From the NCBI GenBank assembly GCA_002448445.1, contig DJYC01000041.1:5528-69527 (forward strand): a stretch of 64,000 nucleotides of DNA, given 5' to 3'. The notes below the pieces were generated by a model. It searched no databases, was not told the DNA's origin, and was given only the letters and a program-made list of their open reading frames with translations. Shown here piece after piece: positions 33,826 through 41,982 of this stretch. The translations under genes and the position numbers were made by a program. This DNA comes from Treponema sp. UBA6988. GTDB lineage: Bacteria > Spirochaetota > Spirochaetia > Treponematales > Treponemataceae. Numbering within the stretch: position 1 is the stretch's first letter; every line of letters begins with the position of its first letter.

Positions 33826-34920
33826 TTATAAAATTTCCTCGAAGTCTTCTTTTTTTAGTAGTAATAAGTCTTCTCTTTTGGGATCTTTCATTTTAATTAC
33901 TCGTTTTGCATGATTCATTATTAATTCCTCATAAAGGTTTCTTGAAAGTCTGCCATTTGAAAAATATTCTTCTTTATTATTTACCTGTTTTTTTAAATAA
34001 TCTAGTATGTTTTGTCTTAAATCAAAGGAAACTTCATAGTCTGCTTTCTTGCACATATTTTCAAAGATGTCGAATAGTTGATTTTCATCGTAATCCTCAA
34101 AGTCAATGAAAGTGTTAAAACGAGACTTTAATCCTGGGTTTGATTCAAAAAACTGTTTCATAGGTTCTTTGTATCCTGCTACAATAACAACCAAATCTTC
34201 TCGATAATCTTCAAGTGCTTTTGTTAGTTCTGTAAGACATTCTCGCCCATAAGAGTCACTATTAGAATTTTCTGTAATACTATATGCTTCATCTATAAAT
34301 AGTACGCCACCTTTTGCCTTTTCGATGACTTTTTTTACTTTTAAGGCTGTCTGTCCTTGGTAGCCAGCAATCAAATCTGTTCTTGAGACTTCTATAAAAT
34401 GGCCTCTCGACAATAATCCTATTTGCTTGTACATTTTTCCAATTAGCCTTGCAACAGTTGTTTTTCCGGTTCCGGGATTCCCAATGAATGCCATGTGAAG
34501 AGTGCTTTTTGCGTTTTTGAGATGTTCTATTTCTCTTAGTTTCTGGATTTTGTGAAAAGCAATTAACTCGTTCACTTTATCCTTTACTCTTCGTAAACCT
34601 ACATAACTATCAAGTTCTTCTTGAAGTTCTTCTAAGGACTTATCGTCGTCAATAACTTTTATTGAATTACATAATTCTGATAGTTTTGCTTTACCCAATA
34701 CCATTAATAAGTGATTGTAAACTTCAAGAACAATGGGTTTTAGTCTTTTTTCCGACGAGTCAGAAAGCGCATTGATTTTTGATGCAAGCCATAAAATTGC
34801 GCCTTCATCTTGTTCATCGGTGATTTTTTTTGCGTAATAAGTAATTTCTCCGGCACTATCGGTTAGTACATCAAGTTTTGAAACGATTTTTAAGAATTCA
34901 TATTTGCATTCCTTATTCAT
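33826..34920 (-). CDS. CbbX/SpoVK-type AAA+ ATPase
   Basis: A 364-residue cytoplasmic AAA+ protein. A helical N-terminal domain of about 100 residues precedes LDSYVGLRRVKDKV, the entry to the AAA module. Walker A GNPGTGKTT is at 147-155, Walker B GVLFIDEA near 205-212, and the sensor/arginine-finger region LKSRFNTFIDF near 277. The family includes Rubisco activase CbbX, SpoVK and EccA-like remodellers. It overlaps the upstream membrane-protein gene by 8 bases (ATGAATAA), so the two are coupled. It is the last gene of the AT-rich cassette and probably remodels a partner encoded there. Confidence 0.88.
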   Translation of the reverse strand: MNKECKYEFLKIVSKLDVLTDSAGEITYYAKKITDEQDEGAILWLASKINALSDSSEKRLKPIVLEVYNHLLMVLGKAKLSELCNSIKVIDDDKSLEELQEELDSYVGLRRVKDKVNELIAFHKIQKLREIEHLKNAKSTLHMAFIGNPGTGKTTVARLIGKMYKQIGLLSRGHFIEVSRTDLIAGYQGQTALKVKKVIEKAKGGVLFIDEAYSITENSNSDSYGRECLTELTKALEDYREDLVVIVAGYKEPMKQFFESNPGLKSRFNTFIDFEDYDENQLFDIFENMCKKADYEVSFDLRQNILDYLKKQVNNKEEYFSNGRLSRNLYEELIMNHAKRVIKMKDPKREDLLLLKKEDFEEIL

Positions 34921-35800
34921 TGCTACTTTTTCCTGAGAGTTCTGTTGAATTTTCTGTTTGAGAAATTGTATCGGATGTTTCTAGTTTGTTCTCATCTGCC
35001 ACTGTTTTTTGTTCGAGAATTTCAGGGGAGGTTTGTTGTTTTTCCGCGTCTTCGATTTCTTCTGGTGATACGTTGGTTCCAGCTTCCATGCTATATTCTG
35101 ATTCTATGGCTTCAAAATAGATTTCTTCATCTGTGACTGGGGAACCAAAAAAAGTTTCTTTCAATGTACTTATCCTTGATTTTAATCCAGCCATCATATT
35201 TTTTACTGCTTCTATACTTTCTGCTTGGTTTATTTGTGAATTTGTTGTGGAAATTGTATTCGTTGCATCTTTTTTATGCATAGCTTTGTGAATTCCGAAA
35301 GCAGCTATTGCGACAACGATGCAAACTATAAATAGACGGGAGAAACCTCTTGAAATATTTATTCCTGACTTCTGCGGTCTTTTGCTTTGCTCAAAAAGTG
35401 GAATTGTTTTTTTTGCAAAACTCGTGAATCGTTTATCTCTTTCAGAAAATCCATTTGTAACCCAGAGGACAGTTCTTTGAATTAAATCCATGGGAATGCA
35501 GAAACATAATGGTATAAGTTCTATTATATAACCCATGATTTTTAGGTTTTGAATTATAGCCTCGCTGTTGGCTATGGTTAAATCGTCCATTGCTCTCTGG
35601 TATTCTTTTTTCAATTTTGACTTTCGAAAAATGTGGATGCCTGCCGTATTATCATATTCCCTTTGTGCCAGTATGGCACGGTCTTTTGCAGCTTTCACAA
35701 CTGATTTTGCTTTGACTATTTCATTTGTGATTTTTGATATTTTTCCAAGAACTAATGTTCTTGGTTTGTTATAGTTATATACTGTTATATCGGAATTCAT
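34913..35800 (-). CDS. Two-helix membrane protein of the HNH/AAA+ cassette
   Basis: A 295-residue protein I do not recognise. Residues 15-80 are charged and helical. Hydrophobic segments lie near 88-112 and 154-172. The C-terminal 120 residues are acidic and low-complexity (EEIEDAEKQQTSPEILEQ). AAGGAG lies upstream of the ATG. It sits 15 bases after the HNH-like protein gene and overlaps the AAA+ gene, so the three form one transcription unit. A scaffold or regulator role at the membrane is inferred from context only. Confidence 0.75.
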   Translation of the reverse strand: MNSDITVYNYNKPRTLVLGKISKITNEIVKAKSVVKAAKDRAILAQREYDNTAGIHIFRKSKLKKEYQRAMDDLTIANSEAIIQNLKIMGYIIELIPLCFCIPMDLIQRTVLWVTNGFSERDKRFTSFAKKTIPLFEQSKRPQKSGINISRGFSRLFIVCIVVAIAAFGIHKAMHKKDATNTISTTNSQINQAESIEAVKNMMAGLKSRISTLKETFFGSPVTDEEIYFEAIESEYSMEAGTNVSPEEIEDAEKQQTSPEILEQKTVADENKLETSDTISQTENSTELSGKSSNE

Positions 35801-35815
35801 ATTGTGTATTTCTCC

Positions 35816-37477
35816 TTATTTTCCAATTATTGCATCAATTTCGTTTAAGACATCATCAACATCATTTAGGGAGTCTCTTTCCTTTTGTACTGAGTTGCGA
35901 ATACTTTCTGCGGTTTTTTCTGTAATTTTTCCAACAGTTTCATATGCGGCTTCAAGTTTTTCCAAGGTTTTTACTGTTTGTCCCTTTATAACAACATCAG
36001 TTTGCCGGGCAACTTGTGTCTGTAATTCGAGTTTTTGCTTTTTTGCTATGGCTTTATCTATCAGATTTAATGCAATAGCACCAACGATTCCTGCAACTAC
36101 TGCCCCGAGGAAAATTCCTAATATATTTGCAAGGCTTCCGAGTAAAGGAATTTGAATGTTAAAGACTGGAATGTGCATTAAACCTTTTTCTATTACCTCT
36201 CCCAAAACAATTGCACCGCCAGCAGTTAAGGCTCCGATTATGATTTTCCCTACTTGAAGCATTACAATCTCAAAAGGAGCTTCTTTTGCTTCTGGTGAAC
36301 GTAAGTAATTAATTGCCTGTTTTAATGATCTCCATCCTTGTTTTAAGAACATCCAAATTCTTTTCAATGTATTTATTATTGGACCAAAAATAGCAGTTCC
36401 TATTGTAGTAACAACAGTGCTTCCCACATTAATCAGTTTCGTTTTTAAATTTCCTATAAATGAATGAATTGCTTCTTTTATGGAATCTATTAATGTGCTG
36501 AATTTTTTGTTTTTTGATTTAAACCATTTTACAAGTTTGGAGACAACCTCTTTTACAAAATCTGCCAGTAGCTGCATGACTACAGCCTTTGCTGCACTTT
36601 TGCCTATTCTAAAGGCTTCTTCCTTTTGTGATTTTTTTCCAGTTTCTTTTGAACGTTTTTCGCCTTCTTTTTTACGTTTTTCATATTCTTCACGAGCTTC
36701 TTTATCTTTTTTTCTTAATTCTTGTTCTTTTTCCTCTGTTAGGTTATCGAATATTTCTCTTGGTTTTTGTCCGTTGCTGTTTGGATTGTCTAACCATTCG
36801 CCCATGGATTTATCACCTTTTGAACGATTCAGACTACTATCAATTTCATTAAGGTTAGAATCGCTATTTGCAAAATCAATCTGTTCATCTTTTGAAAGGT
36901 GAGCATTTGCTTCAGCATCTCTAATTATTTCTCCTGCAGATACTGTATGATCCATATCAGTACCTTTTTCTGAAGCCCCTGAAGGTCTGTTTTTATCAAA
37001 AGGGTCTCTTGCTCCTTTGACAAGAGTTGCTTCTTGTTTTCCACTTCTGGTTTTGTGAGTTATTATGTTTCCATTTTCATCTTTTTGAAAATTAGCCTGC
37101 CAATCATCATATCGCTTTTGGTAATCTATTTCAGTATTGTGTGTAGCAATATTACCATTTGCAAAATTTTCTGCTGTTTGAATATGAGCCGAATTCCTTA
37201 AGTCAAGAGTCATTCCTCGATTTTCTGTTATAAAATCTTCTCCTGCCTGTACACCAATTTGATTTTGAAACTGCTGCCATATAACATTCTTTATAACATC
37301 TCCAAGTGCGTCAGGGTTTCCGATTTTTGCTTGCTGATCCTTTAGAAGTTCCAGTTTTGAAAAGTCTTCGTCAAGTTCACTGTCTAAGTCTGAATACAGT
37401 TTTGCTTCCAAATCATCAAGATCCATTTGGTCGGTTAGGTCATCCTGCAATTCATAAAAATCATTTTCGTTGGCCAT
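35816..37477 (-). CDS. Membrane protein with HNH-like motif
   Basis: A 553-residue protein of uncertain function. Residues 1-240 are soluble. They contain an HNH-nuclease-like pattern: D176-H177 in MDHTVS, N204/N208 in FANSDSNLN, and N217-x-x-K220 in SLNRSKGDKSM. Residues 240-295 are a Lys/Glu-rich coiled coil. Residues about 340-475 contain several hydrophobic helices, and the tail is helical again. GAGG precedes the ATG. The motif order resembles an HNH endonuclease fused to a membrane module, as in effector proteins, but activity is unproven. It leads the coupled membrane-protein and AAA+ genes. Confidence 0.75.
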   Translation of the reverse strand: MANENDFYELQDDLTDQMDLDDLEAKLYSDLDSELDEDFSKLELLKDQQAKIGNPDALGDVIKNVIWQQFQNQIGVQAGEDFITENRGMTLDLRNSAHIQTAENFANGNIATHNTEIDYQKRYDDWQANFQKDENGNIITHKTRSGKQEATLVKGARDPFDKNRPSGASEKGTDMDHTVSAGEIIRDAEANAHLSKDEQIDFANSDSNLNEIDSSLNRSKGDKSMGEWLDNPNSNGQKPREIFDNLTEEKEQELRKKDKEAREEYEKRKKEGEKRSKETGKKSQKEEAFRIGKSAAKAVVMQLLADFVKEVVSKLVKWFKSKNKKFSTLIDSIKEAIHSFIGNLKTKLINVGSTVVTTIGTAIFGPIINTLKRIWMFLKQGWRSLKQAINYLRSPEAKEAPFEIVMLQVGKIIIGALTAGGAIVLGEVIEKGLMHIPVFNIQIPLLGSLANILGIFLGAVVAGIVGAIALNLIDKAIAKKQKLELQTQVARQTDVVIKGQTVKTLEKLEAAYETVGKITEKTAESIRNSVQKERDSLNDVDDVLNEIDAIIGK

Positions 37478-37535
37478 TTTTATACCTCGCTTCTATAAAT
37501 TTTCTTTGTGCATATTACCAAAACAATTCATGTTT

Positions 37536-37880
37536 TTATAATTTTAAATCATAAAAAATAAAGCCATGTAGATAAGGTCTTTTTTTTCCAGATTCACTTA
37601 TTAGGTGAGTAATTGCTAATGTGTTATGGGTATTGTCATAAAATAAGCTACTGTTCGAAAAATGAAATGGTTCATAATTTGAAATTGTCAATTCATACTC
37701 GTTGTTGTTATTTATTATTTTGAACTTTTTAATCATTTGTGTAGAGGTTTGACTGGGTAAATCATTATTTCTTCCTCCTAAAACTTCTATACAATCATTA
37801 AAACAATATTCATGTTCAGTTTCTTTATTCATTATCTTAAAAAAAGATGACGGATCATTAATGACTTCATAACTGTTCAT
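37536..37880 (-). CDS. Small soluble protein, first gene after the copy-3 operator promoter
   Basis: A 114-residue protein with alternating beta-strands (YELTISNYEPFHFSNSSLFYDN) and no signal peptide or membrane helix; not recognised. ATG 37880 is chosen because AAGGTGG lies just upstream, and the longer reading would start inside the operator. A TGACA-N5-TGTCA box and TACAAT lie upstream. Only 58 bases separate it from the HNH-like gene, so it may head a four-gene operon. An immunity or adaptor role would be speculation. Confidence 0.65.
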   Translation of the reverse strand: MNSYEVINDPSSFFKIMNKETEHEYCFNDCIEVLGGRNNDLPSQTSTQMIKKFKIINNNNEYELTISNYEPFHFSNSSLFYDNTHNTLAITHLISESGKKRPYLHGFIFYDLKL

Positions 37881-37901
37881 AAAACCACCTTTTGTTCTTT
37901 C

Positions 37902-37934
37902 ATTGTATTCCACCACCCACGACATATAATGTCA
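37902..37934 (-). promoter_or_regulatory. TGACA-N5-TGTCA promoter, copy 3 (head of the HNH/AAA+ cassette)
   Basis: The repeat is at 37920-37934, followed on the minus strand after 12 bases by TACAAT. It sits between the WYL operon and the cassette. Confidence 0.75.
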
Positions 37935-37947
37935 TAGGTGAAAAAAA

Positions 37948-38241
37948 TTATTGCTTTTGTAAAAACACAAGCGCAGTCACAATACATGCAATGCAAAGTA
38001 ATGCAAGTGTACTACGCAGGCACTTAGCAAAAGCTAGCTTTTTTTTGCCATAGGAAAGCATTTGCCTTCCTTCTAGCAATTTATCCTTAAAAAATAACCG
38101 TACAAACCAATTGTCATACTTTGCAAGTTTTTGACGGCCGTCAGAGATTTTTCTTTCTCCGCCACGCAACTTTATATCTATGATAAAGACGAAAACTGCA
38201 AGGATAACAGCTGCTACAATCAATACAACAACTCTACTCAT
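37948..38241 (-). CDS. Small two-helix membrane protein coupled to WYL regulator
   Basis: A 97-residue protein with a hydrophobic helix at each end (VVVLIVAAVILAVFVFII and STLALLCIACIVTALVFL). The central cytoplasmic segment is charged and has two related units (GERKISDGRQKLAKYD and EGRQMLSYGKKKLAFAK). Its ATG overlaps the end of the WYL gene by 8 bases, so the two are co-translated. It may pass a membrane signal to the regulator, which is inference. Confidence 0.75.
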   Translation of the reverse strand: MSRVVVLIVAAVILAVFVFIIDIKLRGGERKISDGRQKLAKYDNWFVRLFFKDKLLEGRQMLSYGKKKLAFAKCLRSTLALLCIACIVTALVFLQKQ

Positions 38242-39214
38242 ACATCTCCCGCGTGCGCTTTAGTTCGGCTTTTAGTTCTTCTACAAGTTCGGGTGGGGAG
38301 AGTAGTTTTACGGTGTGTCCTTGGCCCAGGATAAAGCGCATGAGTTCATTCTTTTGGGTTGTTTTGAATTTTAGGTATACGCTGCCGTCGGGTCTTTCCT
38401 CTAGTGTTTGTTCGCTATGCCAGATTCTGTTGGTGGCGTAGGTCGCAATTTCCTTGTCAAAGAGGAGTTCCACTTCTACCGGGGTTTTGTCGCTGAGCCA
38501 TACTCCCATTTCGGAGTCAAAGTAGTCGGATGTTTTAAAGTCCTTGGGGATGCTGAATTTTTCATTTGTAACAAGGGCGTTTTTCATCCTGCCAAAGGAG
38601 AATATGCGGACATCGCCTTTGTCGTGGCATTTTCCTATTACATACCAGTTGCCTCTTTGGCAGACTGCGTGGTAGGGGTCTATCGTGCGCTGCATGAATG
38701 ATTGTTTTTGAAGTGGCCGGTATTCAAATTTGAGTGGGTGGCAGTTTTTTATAGAGTCAAAAATGGTTTTAAAAAGCTCCGGGCTTACGTTTTCTGTCCT
38801 GTCTGGTATGAATGTGATAGAAGGATTCAGAAATGATGTGTCCACCGTGATTTTGTCCGGCAGACATGTTGTTATTTTTTTGAATACGGAGCGGAGCTGG
38901 CTTTCCAACGGAGTGTTGCGGTATTGTTCCAGAAGCGGGTTAAGGATTGCAACGGCGAATGCTTCTCCTTCGGAAATGGGGATGTTCTTTATGAAACAGT
39001 TTTTTTCCTTGCAGTAGTAGCCAAGGTTGTTGCTTTCGATTGAAATTTTGAGGGTGTCACGCATGTATTCAATGTCGCGCTGAATTGTGCGTGGCCTGTA
39101 TGTTCCTTCTGCAACTGTAGCTGCAATTTGTTTTGCCGTGTAGGTCTTTCCCGATTGCAGGAGTTCAAGAATTTGTGCCATCCGTAAACCGGGTAATTTT
39201 ATTTGCCGTTCCAT
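38234..39214 (-). CDS. WYL-domain transcriptional regulator
   Basis: A 326-residue regulator. Residues about 8-60 are a winged helix-turn-helix of the HTH_11 type (MAQILELLQSGKTYTAKQIAATV, then YRPRTIQRDIEYM). The WYL domain at about 140-220 has FEYRP and PYHAVCQRGNWYVIG. A WCX-like C-terminal domain ends near 320. WYL proteins sense ligands, often nucleic acids, and control defence or stress genes. It lies at the head of an island with four copies of an unusual TGACA-N5-TGTCA promoter, one just past its operon, so it is the leading candidate to bind them. Its own upstream region lacks the box. Confidence 0.9.
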   Translation of the reverse strand: MERQIKLPGLRMAQILELLQSGKTYTAKQIAATVAEGTYRPRTIQRDIEYMRDTLKISIESNNLGYYCKEKNCFIKNIPISEGEAFAVAILNPLLEQYRNTPLESQLRSVFKKITTCLPDKITVDTSFLNPSITFIPDRTENVSPELFKTIFDSIKNCHPLKFEYRPLQKQSFMQRTIDPYHAVCQRGNWYVIGKCHDKGDVRIFSFGRMKNALVTNEKFSIPKDFKTSDYFDSEMGVWLSDKTPVEVELLFDKEIATYATNRIWHSEQTLEERPDGSVYLKFKTTQKNELMRFILGQGHTVKLLSPPELVEELKAELKRTREMYE

Positions 39215-39378
39215 ATAAAACCGTCTTGCTTATTTTTGCCATTTAGTGCTAGTTAAAACCTAAAAAGGCAAAATGTGTTTTTATTATACACTTAATTATG
39301 TCTGTTTGCAACATTATTTCAATAAATATGTTGTTTGTTATCATTCAGAAAATTAAAGCATAGATTAAAAATATAGGT

Positions 39379-39708
39379 ATGACATCAGATGATATCCAAA
39401 AGCGTCTCGGCGAAAATGTAAAAAGAATAAGAAAGGAGCAAAAGCTCACGCAGTTTCAGCTTGCGGAGAAGGCGGAACTTTCGGAAGAGACTGTAAAAAA
39501 CATTGAGCTTTCCCGTTGCTGGACGAGCGACAAAAATCTTGCAAAGATTACAAAAGCCCTGCATGTAGACGTCCATTGCCTCTTTTTGCCGGTTGAAAGT
39601 TCCTTTGCCACAGATTCAAAAGGCGCTGCCGTTATAAAGAAAGCTATTGCGGAGAATTTAAGAAAGTACGTGGATTCCGTTCTGCAGGAGCTTAGTCAGC
39701 CGCTTTGA
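39379..39708 (+). CDS. XRE-family helix-turn-helix protein
   Basis: A 109-residue DNA-binding protein. The XRE domain covers residues about 8-65 (LGENVKRIRKEQKLTQFQLAEKAELSEETVKNIELSR). A short helical tail follows. It is convergent with the AbiD/F-type gene and overlaps its 3' end by 17 bases. It may regulate or neutralise that gene, but the arrangement is not a standard toxin-antitoxin operon. Between it and the divergent WYL gene lies a 164-bp AT-rich gap. Confidence 0.82.
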   Translation: MTSDDIQKRLGENVKRIRKEQKLTQFQLAEKAELSEETVKNIELSRCWTSDKNLAKITKALHVDVHCLFLPVESSFATDSKGAAVIKKAIAENLRKYVDSVLQELSQPL

Positions 39709-40651
39709 CTTCCACCTTGCTCGAATACCATTCCAGCACTGCGCGGGCAAAGTTGTAGGCGTTTTTTACGGAAGGAAAGCCTTCGAAGTATTGCTTTCGG
39801 TAGATCATGCGGCCGTCAAAGAAGGACTTCATTTCTTCGAGTGTTTTTTGCCGCACTTTTTCTGATGTTACCAGCTGGGTGTAGACGGAAAGCATTACGG
39901 CAAAGTCGTTCAGGAGGGGAACCTTCATGCAGCTTGCAATTGTTTCATTCCCAATTCCGAGTTTTGCTCCCAGAAGTTCAAAGCTGGTGTCCATGTCGTA
40001 GCTGAAATTTTGCACAGGATTAAAGTTGTACAAAAGGCATACGTTGTGGGCGGCAGCATTCCTCAGTCTGCGCACTGCGTCAAAGTGTCTTGTGTACTTG
40101 CACTGCAAATGGAAGTAGTCGTAATAATAGGAATAAAATTTGATGAAGTCAAAGAAGCCGATCATTTCTATGAAATTCCAGACTGCCGGGGTGTCAACGT
40201 ATTTTCTTATGTTGAAGCCGTTGTAGCCCGCAAGTTTTGAGCTGTCCTCAATTGAATTTTTTACCTTGGGGTGCTTTTGGAGGAAGGCAGCAACTACGCC
40301 GTAACCGTCATCCGCATCGTTTTCCTGGCATTCGTTAACAATCTTAACCTTAAGGTAATGCTCGAGGTCTATAGTCATTTTAAGAAGCAGTTTTCTTAGG
40401 AACATATCTATAGTAGAAAGTTCAACGAGATGGCCAAAGTCAAGGCCCACGTATTTTCTTTTTCTTGTCTGATCCTGGCAAACTTCCGCATATTGTTTTA
40501 GGCGAAAAAAATAGTTGTGCGTCCTAAGGAATTCCGCAGCTGTCTCTTCGTCCATAAGATTGAACGTAAGCCCAAGGTCTTTCTTGCAGTATTCGATTAT
40601 TTGAGGCACGGTAAGTTTTGGTGACTTTTCATCGTGTTCGTGTTTTGGCAT
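39692..40651 (-). CDS. AbiD/AbiF-type abortive-infection protein (HEPN)
   Basis: A 319-residue protein of the Abi_2 (AbiD/AbiF) family, linked to phage abortive infection. It has the early FLRTHNYFFRLKQYA block and the HEPN RNase motif R-N-A-A-A-H at about 197-202 (RLRNAAAHN). RNA cleavage is the expected activity. ATG 40651 is chosen over a GTG at 40666 because a TTGCAA-17-TATCAT promoter ends 6 bases before it. The gene sits at the edge of the WYL island and faces an XRE gene. Confidence 0.88.
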   Translation of the reverse strand: MPKHEHDEKSPKLTVPQIIEYCKKDLGLTFNLMDEETAAEFLRTHNYFFRLKQYAEVCQDQTRKRKYVGLDFGHLVELSTIDMFLRKLLLKMTIDLEHYLKVKIVNECQENDADDGYGVVAAFLQKHPKVKNSIEDSSKLAGYNGFNIRKYVDTPAVWNFIEMIGFFDFIKFYSYYYDYFHLQCKYTRHFDAVRRLRNAAAHNVCLLYNFNPVQNFSYDMDTSFELLGAKLGIGNETIASCMKVPLLNDFAVMLSVYTQLVTSEKVRQKTLEEMKSFFDGRMIYRKQYFEGFPSVKNAYNFARAVLEWYSSKVEVKAAD

Positions 40652-40657
40652 GATTTT

Positions 40658-40686
40658 ATGATACACCGCCTTTTTTTTGTTTGCAA
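40658..40686 (-). promoter_or_regulatory. Promoter of the AbiD/F-type gene
   Basis: On the minus strand TTGCAA and TATCAT are separated by 17 bases; the -10 box ends 6 bases before the ATG. Confidence 0.55.
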
Positions 40687-40749
40687 TGATTTTTTTTGGA
40701 CGGCAGTTCCTTTAAAGTCATCCGTTCCTCTGCAAACATTCATTTATCG

Positions 40750-40838
40750 TGGAACGGCTTTTCAGGGTTCCGCGGGTCCCTTCCCGCTCCATTGCCTTTT
40801 GGCAACCCGCCTAAGGCGGGCCCTTCCAATCCGGCCTC
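40750..40838 (-). repeat. Dispersed structured repeat, copy 7 (core)
   Basis: Read on the minus strand, CCGGATTGGAAGGGCCCGCC is followed by TTGCC-aaaa-GGCAA and GCGGG/CCCGC hairpins and GGAACCCTGAAAAGCC. Very similar to the 45.3 kb copy. Confidence 0.7.
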
Positions 40839-41052
40839 ATGCCTTTGTTCCGGAAAATACGGTAAAACCTCTTGGTTCGACTTCGTCAAGGTTGTACCTG
40901 TTTATGAATTCCCTTAGCTCCAGGTTCTTTTGCAGAAGTTCCGTGCTGTATTCCTTGAGTTCTTCGTTTTCTTCTTTTATCTTTTTGATTGTTCCGTAGG
41001 CGACTGCTGCCAAAAGGCCTATGCCTGTGCCGATAAGGATTTTCTTTACCAT
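40837..41052 (-). CDS. Small membrane-anchored coiled-coil protein
   Basis: A 71-residue protein with an N-terminal hydrophobic segment (ILIGTGIGLLAAVAYG) and a charged coiled-coil region (KIKEENEELKEYSTELLQKNLELREF). Function unknown; the build resembles YtxH-like small stress proteins and the 76-residue island protein. AGGAGG precedes the ATG. The promoter is the fourth copy of the TGACA-N5-TGTCA, 12 bases, -10 architecture. Confidence 0.78.
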   Translation of the reverse strand: MVKKILIGTGIGLLAAVAYGTIKKIKEENEELKEYSTELLQKNLELREFINRYNLDEVEPRGFTVFSGTKA

Positions 41053-41080
41053 AATAATTTCCTCCTGTTGTGTTTTATTT

Positions 41081-41113
41081 AATATAAAGCATGGGGTATG
41101 ACAAAAAGTGTCA
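41081..41113 (-). promoter_or_regulatory. TGACA-N5-TGTCA promoter, copy 4 (71-residue gene)
   Basis: A perfect repeat at 41099-41113 is followed on the minus strand after 12 bases by TATATT. Confidence 0.78.
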
Positions 41114-41159
41114 TGTGGGGTATAAGAATTTTTTCTTTAGCATATCCTTAAGCAAAGGA

Positions 41160-41315
41160 GTCCTAGCCGGGATTGGTGGTAAAAATTGCGTCCGTGCAAT
41201 TTTTACCACGCAAGTTTTTTTCAAAAACTTGCAAATTCTTTTTCCTATCAGTTGACGCGCCCCGCTGGAAGCTTCGCTGCGTGAACCCTTGGCGCTGCTT
41301 GGTTTAGAAGAAATT
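41160..41315 (+). repeat. Dispersed structured repeat, copy 8 (hairpin half)
   Basis: CCTAGCCGGGATTG leads directly to GTGGTAAAAATTGC/GCAATTTTTACCAC and GCAAGTTTTT/AAAAACTTGC. A GCGCC/GGCGC pair follows, holding a 29-base insertion. The core mini-hairpins are absent. Confidence 0.75.
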
Positions 41316-41401
41316 GCCCCGCAAAGCCCGTAATAAGATTGACCCCCGAAGGGGCAGTAAGAATAGAAGTATGCTCCAAATATGAAAAATCTAGCAAGAC
41401 C

Positions 41402-41430
41402 TTGAAAAAAGTTGCATTTTCTGTTATTTT
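41402..41430 (+). promoter_or_regulatory. ndk promoter
   Basis: TTGAAA and TATTTT are separated by 17 bases; the -10 box ends 9 bases before the ATG. Confidence 0.55.
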
Positions 41431-41439
41431 GTACGAATT

Positions 41440-41886
41440 ATGAGTACAAGATGTTTTGCCATGTTAAAGCCTGGTGTTTTGAACCGCAGGCTTGTAGGCG
41501 AGGTTATCAGCCGCCTCGAGAAGAAAGGTCTTAAGCTGGTGGGGCTTAAGCTTATGAACATTAGCCCGGAATTGGCTTCTAAGCATTATGCCGAACACAA
41601 GGGTAAGCCCTTCTATGATCCGCTCGTTGACTACATTACAAGTGGTCCTGTTGTTGCAATGGTTTGGCAGGGAGATGACTGCATTACTTTGGTAAGGAAG
41701 ATGACAGGCTCCACAAGTCCTGCAGAGGCTCATCCGGGAACAATCCGCGGAGACTTCTGCTCTCACACTACGCACAATATTATCCACGCAAGTGACTGCG
41801 AGGAAAGTGCCAAGCGCGAGATAGACCTCTTCTTTGCACCGGAAGAAATCATCGACTGGGAAGACCAGGCTTCTCTCTGGTTCTAG
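41440..41886 (+). CDS. ndk: Nucleoside diphosphate kinase
   Basis: A 148-residue kinase that passes the gamma phosphate of ATP to other nucleoside diphosphates. The fold signature (MLKPGVLNRRLVGEVISRLEKKG) opens the protein, RKMTGSTSPAEAHPGTIRGDF is present, and the phospho-histidine is in NIIHASDCEESAKREI. Length is normal. No Shine-Dalgarno sequence precedes the ATG; a promoter abuts it. It is followed by a GC-rich hairpin (AGGGGAAAGCCTTCCCCT) without a T-tract. Confidence 0.97.
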   Translation: MSTRCFAMLKPGVLNRRLVGEVISRLEKKGLKLVGLKLMNISPELASKHYAEHKGKPFYDPLVDYITSGPVVAMVWQGDDCITLVRKMTGSTSPAEAHPGTIRGDFCSHTTHNIIHASDCEESAKREIDLFFAPEEIIDWEDQASLWF

Positions 41887-41982
41887 GTTTTGCTTAAATG
41901 GGGAGGGGAAAGCCTTCCCCTGCGGCCGCACTGCGTTGCGTCCTACCCCTTCTACGGGCTCAAACGCCGCCCGTAACGCCCG

